Shown: piece by piece, positions 1-7,697 of the stretch
How positions within the stretch are numbered: position 1 is the stretch's first letter
Layout: every line of letters starts with the position of its first letter
Assembly (NCBI GenBank): GCA_003353945.1
Contig: PIVM01000011.1
Span: forward strand, 1 to 64,000
DNA from: Gammaproteobacteria bacterium
GTDB taxonomy: Bacteria; Pseudomonadota; Gammaproteobacteria; Pseudomonadales; PIVM01
DNA: 64,000 nt
Direction of reading: 5' to 3'
Notes under the pieces: generated by a model
The model's database searches: none
What the model saw: the letters and a program-made list of their open reading frames with translations, nothing else
What the model was told of the DNA's origin: nothing
Program-made: the position numbers and the translations under genes

Positions 1-127
1 AACTGAGACCTCCGTGTCCAAGCTTTGATGCCTCAACTCCAGCATATAAGCGCCTATTTTTTTCTGGAAGACGGTTGTATAGCTCTTGCATTTTGGATTC
101 AATTTCTTGCGGATAAGGGGTTGTCAT
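1..127 (-). CDS. ISAzo13-like transposase, N-terminal fragment (runs off window)
   Basis: Reading the minus strand from an ATG at 127 gives 42 codons open to the window edge, beginning MTTPYPQEIESKMQELY and containing NRRLYAGVEASKLGHGG. The RRLYAxxEAxKLGxGG pattern is, from memory, the conserved start of ISAzo13-family transposases, just before their helix-turn-helix. Only the first part is visible, so I cannot say whether the element is intact. It marks the left edge as an insertion-prone accessory region. The family name rests on this single motif. Confidence 0.6.
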   Translation of the reverse strand, partial: MTTPYPQEIESKMQELYNRLPEKNRRLYAGVEASKLGHGGLS

Positions 128-237
128 AGTTTTTAACTGCAGTTAGTAATCACTTTAAGCATGGAGTTTAACTATACTGCTTTTGTTGCCTTTTGTTCAA
201 TATAATTCATGCTCAATCCTAAGGCGGTACTAACCTG

Positions 238-435
238 TTGAAATATAAGCTCTCTTGTGTAACGCAATACGGCGGATATTTGAATCTTAATATCTCGTGC
301 GAGATTCTGAGCCTTCCAGGTCAGCAAGTCAAACATGTTCAGCACGATTTGACTGAGAAAAAGGTGACATTGTACATTCAGGCCTCCAGGTCTAGAGGAA
401 TTTCAATTGATACCAAATTCAAAATTCATCCGTAG
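238..435 (+). pseudogene. Possible ISL3-like transposase N-terminal remnant
   Basis: A 65-codon frame opens at a TTG and contains the segment ILSLPGQQVKHVQHD followed by KKVTLYIQASRS. This resembles the opening beta segment of ISL3-type transposases (LPG-V, then an alternating hydrophobic strand), but it stops before any zinc-finger cysteines or catalytic region. No ribosome binding site is obvious. With another transposase fragment ending about 110 bp to the left, I read it as insertion-sequence debris. It could equally be a chance frame. Confidence 0.3.
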
Positions 436-950
436 TTTTGTCCTGGGTAATTGAGTCTTAGTTTCGTTCAGTTTCAGGCATAGGTTTTCGATTGCCTTAT
501 CATTACTGTGATCGCGGGTGTTTGATGGACACTTTCAGTGAGTTATCGTATCTCACTCACCCAGAGATTTTTGCCTATGTATGTGCCTCGTTCAGCGATA
601 TCGTTTTGCTTAAGAGTAAGCATCGAAGCGAAACAATGGCGGACAATGATGAAAAAGTTGATGTTAAATACGCAGACTGTCTTTGATTATTCGAAGGTGA
701 TTTGCAATTTGTTGTCTTTTTCAAAAGGTTCGGCATTCGCGTAGATTTGTCGTGGTGAATGCCTAAGCTATTTGGGTTTCGCAAAAAAGTATGGCAAAAT
801 GCGGTGTTGGATTATGTCAAAACGGCATGATTTTATTCTTAGCATTAGCTTTGGTGGATTTCTTTGGCCTGATTTGATCGATGACAATGTGCCGACAAAG
901 CTGCATATTTTACCAAGTTCCCTTGATCTGATTGTAGGCGAGAATCAATT
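436..950. other. 515-bp stretch without a confident gene
   Basis: Several overlapping short frames exist in all phases (for example 492-686, 538-744 and 772-954), but none shows a recognisable domain and they compete for the same DNA. The last frame (772-954) ends in an ATGA overlap with the next gene's start, which hints that a longer, now decayed upstream gene was once translationally coupled to it. Taken with the transposase fragments to the left, this looks like degraded accessory DNA. Confidence 0.4.
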
Positions 951-2450
951 ATGATTGACAAATCCAATAAAATTTCCGGTTGGAATTTTTATGAGGTCAG
1001 TATACTTTATTTTGCGATTCTAATCGTTTTGTTTCCTTTTCTATTAGTCTCTTTTCCACCATCCACTGATTTGCCTCAGCATCTGTCACAGATTCAATTG
1101 CTCAAACAAATATATGCTTCTCAATCTGATCAATTGATAGTTAATTGGTTTGCGCCAAATAATCTAATATATGTATTGATAGCAGTAGTGGACTTTATAC
1201 TGCCGAGCTGGCTGCTTGGGAAAAGTATTCTGATAATTATTTGTCTTTGCTGGATTGTTGCGACGGTTTATTTAGCAAAGGTGCGAGGTAGACCAATTGA
1301 GAATGTTTTACTTTCATTTATTTTCATTTTTAACGCGTCATTATATTGGGGTTTTCTCAATTTTCTAATAGGATGGCCTTTTTTTGCTCTTTTTTTAGCA
1401 TGTTTTGACAAGCCAAATAGTACTAAAAATTGGTTGGTGTTGTTTTTTCTTTCGCTTTTATTATTCCTTAGTCATGCGCTTTGGTTTCTTATGGCATGCG
1501 TTTTCATCTTTGTTTATAGTCTTTTCCGAATAAGATCTATTTCAGATTTGTTTGTTAAGTGCTCACCAATGTTGCCGGTAGGTTTGCTCTCAGCTGTCTG
1601 GTTTAGATCATTGTCTGATGCACGTTTTAACGCTGGGTTTGATACTGCAGCGCATTGGTTTTCAAATCCGATTGAAAGATTGAGTCCTACATATGTGGCA
1701 GAGAGTGCGCTCGGTGGCATAAAAGGATTTGTTGAGCCACTGATATTATTGATCGTGCTTGCTTGGATTATTTTTACGCTATATTCAAATCGATCGGCCA
1801 TTTTAGCAAAGACGGATAAGGCTTTATTCTTGGGGGGAGTTTTATTCTTTCTGGTTATGTTGTTTGCACCAGAAAAGTATATGAATACGATTTTCTTTTC
1901 ACAAAGATGGCTACCGTTCAGCTTCATTTTATTATCTTTAGCCTTGCCAGCCGCTGAAATCAATAGAAAAATTAGAATAGCGATTGTGCTGTTTATTGTT
2001 TTGTTTCTTGTTATTGTGATATCTAATAAGTGGTATTTATTTGAAAAAAAGGAGTTGTCTGGTCTTGAGCGCTCTCTTATCTCATTGCCGGAGAATAAGC
2101 GTGTGATAGGGTTGGATTTTGTAAAAACAAGTGAATATCTTAAAGGGAGACCTTTTTTGCAAACGTTTTCCTATGCACAGGCATATAAAGGTGGTCAGCT
2201 AAATTTTTCTTTTGCCGAGCACTCTACAGGGATTGTTATTTATAAAGAACCACGACGTCGGACATGGACGCCAGGGTTAGAGTGGATTCCAGAAAGAGTG
2301 ACGAATAGAGATATCGTACAATTTGATTACGCGTTAGTTAATGGTTTTGATCAGACGCATCTCCACTTTTCACGACTTCCTTATCTTAAAGAGGTTACAA
2401 AAGAGGGCGAAGGTCGGTGGCGGTTGTATGAGGTTGTTCACGAAAACTAG
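951..2450 (+). CDS. Polytopic membrane protein, possible GT-C glycosyltransferase
   Basis: The product has 499 residues and about 10-11 hydrophobic segments between residues 15 and 360, followed by a hydrophilic C-terminal domain of about 140 residues. The loop after the first membrane segment carries an acidic residue in the context PPSTDLPQH. GT-C glycosyltransferases also place catalytic acidic residues in the first periplasmic loop, which is the only basis for the suggested activity. No family signature was recognised. The gene is visibly AT-rich and lies beside transposase remnants, consistent with horizontal transfer. The ATG at 951 overlaps the stop of a dubious upstream frame. Confidence 0.75.
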   Translation: MIDKSNKISGWNFYEVSILYFAILIVLFPFLLVSFPPSTDLPQHLSQIQLLKQIYASQSDQLIVNWFAPNNLIYVLIAVVDFILPSWLLGKSILIIICLCWIVATVYLAKVRGRPIENVLLSFIFIFNASLYWGFLNFLIGWPFFALFLACFDKPNSTKNWLVLFFLSLLLFLSHALWFLMACVFIFVYSLFRIRSISDLFVKCSPMLPVGLLSAVWFRSLSDARFNAGFDTAAHWFSNPIERLSPTYVAESALGGIKGFVEPLILLIVLAWIIFTLYSNRSAILAKTDKALFLGGVLFFLVMLFAPEKYMNTIFFSQRWLPFSFILLSLALPAAEINRKIRIAIVLFIVLFLVIVISNKWYLFEKKELSGLERSLISLPENKRVIGLDFVKTSEYLKGRPFLQTFSYAQAYKGGQLNFSFAEHSTGIVIYKEPRRRTWTPGLEWIPERVTNRDIVQFDYALVNGFDQTHLHFSRLPYLKEVTKEGEGRWRLYEVVHEN

Positions 2451-3029
2451 CCAATAGAATTTCTTTTGGATTCAGCTGTTTTTGCGCAAAACACCCGGTA
2501 TCTCAAATAAAATTAGTGAGGAGATTTCAGAGTACAATTTCTGATGGAGAATCTATCACAATGCCAGAAACTTTATACAATTAATCCTGAGTGAGTGTCG
2601 GTCTGTATAAGCGTCCCCTTTATTTAGGTGAAAAAACCAGCCTCAATACTAACAATAGTACTTTGGTAGTATTGAGGCCTGACCTAACAGTAAAGGGGCG
2701 TGATAATTAACAGAATAGCGCAAACGCTTCTTGAACTGTCAGGGAGCCTTGATATGCATACTGCCGGTAAGCGATATTGTGGGGCCGCAGGGAAAAAAAT
2801 CGATGCCCTTAGGAGCCACGGTAAGCTACGAATCTTTGTGCCTGGCCAATTTATTGACACATGGGCGCAGGCGCGGTTTTTGGCTTCTGAAGGGTTGTTT
2901 TTTTATACAGTTTGGCGCTACAATCACAGCCAGATATTTGATTAGTTAAATACAAATAAAATCACCATTCTTTCAAAAAGATAGCACGCAATTATCAATT
3001 GAAACAAATAGTTACGCGAGCATTTAAAA
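2451..3029. other. 579-bp intergenic stretch with a long hairpin
   Basis: No convincing gene was seen. Two overlapping frames (2700-2945 and 2731-2949) lack recognisable domains and a good ribosome binding site. The notable content is the long imperfect inverted repeat at 2611-2700, listed separately. Confidence 0.5.
2611..2700. repeat. Long imperfect inverted repeat (MITE-like or structured RNA)
   Basis: The centre is a perfect 12-bp inverted repeat, GCCTCAATACTA at 2640-2651 against its complement at 2667-2678, with a 15-nt loop. The symmetry continues outward imperfectly: the left arm near 2611 reads GCGTCCCCTTTA and TTTAGGT, and the right arm near 2681-2700 gives their complements (ACCTAA, TAAAGGGGCG). 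The whole is an approximately 90-nt hairpin. No T-run follows, so it does not look like an intrinsic terminator. A miniature transposable element or a structured leader are alternatives. Confidence 0.6.
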
Positions 3030-3395
3030 ATGGATATAAGAAAAAAACTTATTTCTTCCCTCCTGTTCCTGCTTTGCATTCCAGCTTACGCCTCATCGGC
3101 ATACAAATACGTGGATGCTAACGGTATCGTTCATTTCAGTGATCATCCTCCCGTACATTCCAGCTCTGCGAAGATTGACATAAAATCCGCTCCCTTGATT
3201 GGATCAGTGATCCCTCGTAAAGTTGTTGTAACATCTCAACAGCGCGGCTCACTCTCATTTGTACGAAATTCCGATAACAAAAGGCGCCTTTTAACAAACA
3301 AAAGAAAATTTCAAGGCAAAGGCTCATCGTCCAAGCATGTGTCAAAAAAATACAACGGCCCCTCAAAGCATATGAGCACTGTTAAGGTTTTTTAA
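3030..3395 (+). CDS. DUF4124-domain periplasmic protein
   Basis: The 121-residue product has a Sec signal peptide (KK, then a hydrophobic run, then AYASS around residue 22). It is followed by the DUF4124 signature YKYVDANGIVHFSDHPP at about residues 26-42. DUF4124 is a small domain common at the N-terminus of exported proteobacterial proteins; its function is not established. The remainder (residues 60-121) is very basic and Ser/Lys/Arg-rich with no recognised domain, perhaps binding polyanionic cell-wall material. It stands alone with no operon partner. Confidence 0.8.
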   Translation: MDIRKKLISSLLFLLCIPAYASSAYKYVDANGIVHFSDHPPVHSSSAKIDIKSAPLIGSVIPRKVVVTSQQRGSLSFVRNSDNKRRLLTNKRKFQGKGSSSKHVSKKYNGPSKHMSTVKVF

Positions 3396-3487
3396 TCGAC
3401 TATAGGGAATTACTTTTTTGTGTGAGGTTGACTCAACAGCTGAGTTTGAGTTAATAGCTTTTCGATAATAGGCCTTTGTGGCGGTAG

Positions 3488-4294
3488 ATGATGGCGACTG
3501 GCAGCGAACATAGCATTTTTACTAATATGATCCTAAAAGGTAAGGTCGCTCTGGTAACTGGCGGTGGCACTGGTATAGGAAAACAAATTGCGCATACCTT
3601 GGGATCGCATGGCGCCAGAATCGTGATTGCCAGCCGCAAGGAAGAGGTGTTGCGGGATGCATGTGCTGAATTTAGCGCACAGGATATCAACTGCCTTTAC
3701 GTGGTTGCTGATGTGCGTGACCCTGAGGCCGTAGAGCGGGTTATTGAGCAAACCATGGAGCGCTATTCGCGTTTGGATATTGTCATTAATAATGCCGCAG
3801 GTAATTTTTTTGCAACCCTTGATGATATTTCCTACAAGGGGTTTAAGACGATCGTTGATATTGATTTGCTAGGAACTTATAACGTGACGAAGGCTGCATA
3901 TACCGCGTATTTGAAAGATCATGGCGGTGCCATTGTAAATATCACAGCGCCCTTTGAAAATTGGGGCGTGACGTTTCAGGCACATGTGGCGGCTGCAAAA
4001 ACCGGAGTCAATTCACTCACACGTTCCTGTGCGGTCGAGTGGGCGCGCAAAGGTATTCGAGTTAATTGTGTTGCCCCAGGTCATATTGAGGAGACCGAAG
4101 GTGTTAATCGTATCGAAAAAGTTGCCAATACGGGTCGTGGTTTAAAGGGTAGTAAGCAGGATGTTGCTAATACGGTATTATTTTTAGTCAGTGATGCGGC
4201 GGCCTTTATCAGTGGCGAATGTATTCGCGTTGATGGCTCTGCCTGTATTGATATGCTGAAAGTACCGGTGGATTTTGATGCTATTGAAGGTTGA
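3488..4294 (+). CDS. Short-chain dehydrogenase, 2,4-dienoyl-CoA reductase-like
   Basis: This is a classical Rossmann SDR of about 255-268 residues. The cofactor loop is TGGGTGIG (near residue 24) and NNAAGNF lies near residue 103. The usual YxxxK tyrosine is absent: the region reads HVAAAKTGV, so only the lysine is kept. That pattern, together with NNAAGNF and EWARKGIRVNCVAPG, matches the DECR/peroxisomal 2,4-dienoyl-CoA reductase group, which lacks the SDR tyrosine and acts in beta-oxidation of unsaturated acyl-CoA. A start at the second or third Met is possible (the Met at 3527 gives MILKGK). The substrate is inferred from the family. Confidence 0.8.
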   Translation: MMATGSEHSIFTNMILKGKVALVTGGGTGIGKQIAHTLGSHGARIVIASRKEEVLRDACAEFSAQDINCLYVVADVRDPEAVERVIEQTMERYSRLDIVINNAAGNFFATLDDISYKGFKTIVDIDLLGTYNVTKAAYTAYLKDHGGAIVNITAPFENWGVTFQAHVAAAKTGVNSLTRSCAVEWARKGIRVNCVAPGHIEETEGVNRIEKVANTGRGLKGSKQDVANTVLFLVSDAAAFISGECIRVDGSACIDMLKVPVDFDAIEG

Positions 4295-4345
4295 TTGGAT
4301 TTTATAATCTGAACTTATACTTCCATATTTTTGGGTAGGAGTTTG

Positions 4346-4408
4346 ATGGCTGATAATGATGTACGAGAAGAATATTCGTTAATGGCCTTGAATAAAAGAT
4401 TGTCCTAA
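4346..4408 (+). CDS. Possible 20-residue peptide or gene remnant
   Basis: An ATG at 4346 is preceded by a good ribosome binding site (GGGTAGGAG, about 6 nt upstream) and reads MADNDVREEYSLMALNKRLS before a TAA. It lies 51 bp after the dehydrogenase. It could be a small protein, but the good initiation signal followed by an early stop is also what a truncated gene would leave. Confidence 0.25.
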   Translation: MADNDVREEYSLMALNKRLS

Positions 4409-4502
4409 AAGTTAAGCCGGTGAAATAGCATTTTGCTTTATTTAGCATAATTCAGTAGAGTGCCCTCTATTACCTAACTATCTAGACATTATCTTCAAAC
4501 AA

Positions 4503-5810
4503 ATGACTAACCTAGACAATAAGCAGCTATTTACGTTCGGTTTTTTGCTTGCTTTTTTCGTGTATTGTATAAGTCCAGTGATAACACCTTCTGACTCAAG
4601 GTACAACTCGCATACAGCCTATAGCATCATTAAGAATGGAGATTCCAATATTGACGAGATAGTCGCTGATGATAGTGATTACCGTGTCGAAACAGTGAAT
4701 AAGCATCGTTATAGCTATTTTCCAATTTGGTCTGCGATTTTATTAATACCCTGCGTGCTTGTTGCAGATGTCTTAATGGAGCCTGCCTTTGATCAAATTC
4801 CGCTTTTAGAGGTAAAAATCCGGCAAGTGATAGGTGGTCGTATTCCCTTAAGCGAACCGATGAAAACATATGAACTATATCCAATCTACGAGTTGTTGAC
4901 AGCAGCGCTTATTTCTGCGCTTGCAGTTGGGCTTATGGGTTTGTTAGCCCGGAGGCATTTACCGCTAAACCAAAGCATATTAATCATGCTATTATTTGCA
5001 TTTGCCACTCCCATGTGGTCAACCGTTAGTCGTGCCATGTGGATGCACGCGCCTTCTATACTAACGCTAACCGCAACTCTTTTATGTATTGATCGTGCTG
5101 CGACTCGTCCAAAGGCTATCATATATGCTGGTAGTTTTGTTGCTCTCGCCTATATGTTTAGACCTACTAATGCAATAGCTGTAATGTGTGTTAGCGTCTA
5201 TGTTTTTGTTTTTTACCGCCAATATTTTTTACACTTTTTATTAGCCGCATTACCCTTCGCGATCATCTATTTTGGATACAATATCAGCATATATGGCCAT
5301 TTGATATCGTCTTACGGCAATGCCGGAAGACTAAGTTTACATCCGGGTTTTACAGACGCACTTCTTGGAAACTGGTTTAGTCCTGCTAGAGGTATGTTAA
5401 TCTATTCGCCCATTTTTTGTTGGGCGCTCTACAGCTTTTGGAAACACAGGGATAGTCGGGTTCTTAATCTTTGTAGCGTAATCATTATTCTTCACTGGGT
5501 GACGATCTCACTATATCCGCATTGGTGGGGAGGATACTCCTATGGTCCTAGATTTTTCTCCGACATGATTCCGCTATTTTGTTATGGGTTAGTTATTTTC
5601 TTTAAACACAATTCGATAAATAACCTTGCAACCAAAATAATTTTCACTACTGCGTTATGCTTCAGTTTAATCACACATGGAAATGGTGGTACGAACATGG
5701 ATGCATTTTGGTGGAATTCAAGACCAAGCAGTATTGATGAACACCCTGAGCGGCTCTGGGATTGGATGGATCCACAATTTTTACGATTTAGTACCGATCA
5801 AGGTACCTGA
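4503..5810 (+). CDS. Polytopic membrane protein, GT-C glycosyltransferase-like
   Basis: The 435-residue product has about 9-10 membrane segments. The first periplasmic loop contains TPSDSRYNSHTAYSII and later KHRYSYFPIWSAILLIP. Near residue 340 lies the aromatic block YPHWWGGYSYGPRFFSDMIP. Such acidic first loops and W/Y-rich loops are typical of uncharacterised GT-C/mannosyltransferase-type proteins that use polyprenyl-linked sugars. No precise family was recognised. It is AT-rich relative to the T6SS genes and shares this composition with the 951-2450 gene. It converges on the tagF-pppA gene. Confidence 0.75.
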   Translation: MTNLDNKQLFTFGFLLAFFVYCISPVITPSDSRYNSHTAYSIIKNGDSNIDEIVADDSDYRVETVNKHRYSYFPIWSAILLIPCVLVADVLMEPAFDQIPLLEVKIRQVIGGRIPLSEPMKTYELYPIYELLTAALISALAVGLMGLLARRHLPLNQSILIMLLFAFATPMWSTVSRAMWMHAPSILTLTATLLCIDRAATRPKAIIYAGSFVALAYMFRPTNAIAVMCVSVYVFVFYRQYFLHFLLAALPFAIIYFGYNISIYGHLISSYGNAGRLSLHPGFTDALLGNWFSPARGMLIYSPIFCWALYSFWKHRDSRVLNLCSVIIILHWVTISLYPHWWGGYSYGPRFFSDMIPLFCYGLVIFFKHNSINNLATKIIFTTALCFSLITHGNGGTNMDAFWWNSRPSSIDEHPERLWDWMDPQFLRFSTDQGT

Positions 5811-5813
5811 AAC

Positions 5814-5836
5814 TAGTGTTGACTCCACTAACACTA
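5814..5836. terminator. Hairpin between convergent genes
   Basis: TAGTGTT (5814-5820) pairs with AACACTA (5830-5836) across a 9-nt loop, in the 42-bp gap between the convergent membrane-protein and tagF genes. There is no T-run on either side, so termination activity is a guess from position. Confidence 0.3.
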
Positions 5837-5852
5837 TCGAGAAACTAAGTCC

Positions 5853-7697
5853 CTAATACCACATCAGAACGCCGGATAAATTGTCTGGTGCATCACCGGA
5901 TAAAACGTTTTTTTGTAGGAATTCCCCAGCCTCTTCTGCAGAAGCTAAGCTAAGTGCAGTAAGAATTTGATCTGGTGAGAGACAATCGTATACACCGTCG
6001 GAACATAGTAGAAAATGGTCACCCGCTTCGAGGTGATTGAAAGCACTTTCCAGTTGCAATGTATCCGCTACGCCTATGGCGCGAGTGATAGCATGGCTCT
6101 TTCGTTTGCTACTCTCCAATAGATCGCCTGAGCTAGGGGGGGTGGCTGAATGATCAGTTGTCATTTGTTGTAGATGGCCATTGCGGAGCCGATAAAGCCG
6201 ACTGTCACCGGCCCACAGGTACGCACATTGATTTTCATTTTGAATGAAGGCCACTACGGTACTGCCACAGGTGATGTTTTGTGAGACAGCAGTTGAAAAA
6301 AGTTGATGGTTAACATTCTGCAATGCATTTTGGGTTTGGTTGACGTTATCGAACAGATCACCGTGAAATGTTGCAGCACTGAGACAATCCACTATAGCTC
6401 GACTTGCCTTTTCGCCAGCAGTGTGGCCGCCCATGCCATCGGCGACAACCCACAATGAGCGATGATGATCGTCGAGTATGGAATCTTGATTGATCTGTCG
6501 TCTGTGACCAATATGAGAGAAACTAAAGCTACTTGCTTTCAGGCAATGATCTAATCCCTGTAAGTCAGTTAGCTCAAAGCTGTCGAGTAGTGTTGCCCCG
6601 CCGAATGTATCGTCCTGCAATGAGTCTGTTGCTGGAGCAGACTTTGTTGAGTTTACTGTGATAGTTTCCCGCTGATTTGTATTGGGGGTTGCGCTTTCGT
6701 AAAGCTGTTCACTTTGTGCGTTATTTGCTGCAAACGTCAGATCATTACCGCCACTTAATTGAAGATTATCAAGTGGTGATGTTGATATCTCTGATAATAA
6801 GGATTCTTCCGTTATCGATTGGCTTGTCAATGGTGAGCCTGCATTGGAATTCTCGGGTAACGATTTATTTGTTTGTGGAGCTGGGTCACTGGTAACCGGT
6901 GCATCATTATTATTTGAGATTTCAGCCTGAGTCGCGTTTTTCGTGGTTTCGCCAGCTAATGACAAGTTTGCTGGTCGCCATTGATAGGCTGCCCAATTGC
7001 CGCAGAGCATTGAGGTGTATTGTTCTTGACTGGGCAAACCGTTGCTTATCAGTAATGAGGGATCAATGGCTTCACAACCCTGACTCCACCACAGCGATAC
7101 TTCCGGGTGTTTATCCAGTAGAGACGAAATCCATAGTGCAGATATGGTTGTTCCAATCGTAGTATTGGCGTTAATTGCAAAGCGGTGTCCGTCCAAAGAG
7201 TCTGGTAAATTGTCTACTGTTTGATGAGCTAGCAGATTTTTTATGAGCTGGTTTTGTTGTTGTAATTCTTTATTGAATGCTTCGGTGTTAGCTACTTCGA
7301 TATGAAGATATTTAAAAAACAAGGACTCGAGCTGTTCAAATACTTGCTGAAAAGTTTGAGAGAAAAGGCCGCTGAGCAATTGAGGCGGCAGTGGCATGGC
7401 AATTGTCATCGGGAAATAGCGGCCGACTGAGTCAACACTGGGTGCAAGAATGCCGACGTAAGCATTACGATCAATAATTGAGGGACCAATTAAAAAGCGC
7501 CAGATTGGACTGCTTAAGTAGTTAGGCAGCCAGTTATCCTGGAGTTTATCTCTACTGACCACAAAGCTTTCTTGTAGCCAGTTGTCCCAGAGATAGACAA
7601 AATGATCCGGCAGATTGCGTTGTATGAAATCGCCGGTAATAGGAAGTTTGCCATAAAAACCAAATTGGTAATCCATTGTTAGATTGTGTTGGGGCAT
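5853..7697 (-). CDS. tagF-pppA: T6SS TagF-PppA fusion (post-translational regulator and PP2C phosphatase)
   Basis: Residues 8-220 form a TagF (DUF2094) domain, recognised by GFYGKLPITGDFIQRNLP. A low-complexity Asn/Ser/Thr linker (about 235-385) leads to a PP2C-type Ser/Thr phosphatase with metal-binding motifs RRQINQDS and VVADGMGGHTAGE (near residue 420), plus DHFLLCSDGVYD. In Pseudomonas the two proteins are separate; Agrobacterium has a fused TagF-PppA, and both repress T6SS firing. PppA opposes a Ser/Thr kinase, which is not present in this window. The first ATG (7697) overlaps the end of tssM by 19 bp. The ATG at 7676, giving MDYQFGFYGK, fits the usual TagF N-terminus better; neither has a clear ribosome binding site. 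Confidence 0.92.
   Translation of the reverse strand: MPQHNLTMDYQFGFYGKLPITGDFIQRNLPDHFVYLWDNWLQESFVVSRDKLQDNWLPNYLSSPIWRFLIGPSIIDRNAYVGILAPSVDSVGRYFPMTIAMPLPPQLLSGLFSQTFQQVFEQLESLFFKYLHIEVANTEAFNKELQQQNQLIKNLLAHQTVDNLPDSLDGHRFAINANTTIGTTISALWISSLLDKHPEVSLWWSQGCEAIDPSLLISNGLPSQEQYTSMLCGNWAAYQWRPANLSLAGETTKNATQAEISNNNDAPVTSDPAPQTNKSLPENSNAGSPLTSQSITEESLLSEISTSPLDNLQLSGGNDLTFAANNAQSEQLYESATPNTNQRETITVNSTKSAPATDSLQDDTFGGATLLDSFELTDLQGLDHCLKASSFSFSHIGHRRQINQDSILDDHHRSLWVVADGMGGHTAGEKASRAIVDCLSAATFHGDLFDNVNQTQNALQNVNHQLFSTAVSQNITCGSTVVAFIQNENQCAYLWAGDSRLYRLRNGHLQQMTTDHSATPPSSGDLLESSKRKSHAITRAIGVADTLQLESAFNHLEAGDHFLLCSDGVYDCLSPDQILTALSLASAEEAGEFLQKNVLSGDAPDNLSGVLMWY

Noticed and set aside
772..954. 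60-codon frame overlapping the start of the 951 gene by ATGA
   Set aside because: The overlap suggests coupling, but the product has no recognisable fold and no gene-like continuation upstream; left as possible debris.
2700..2949. Two overlapping frames of 81 and 72 codons
   Set aside because: Each lacks a recognisable domain and a good ribosome binding site, and they exclude one another; their codons do not look coding.
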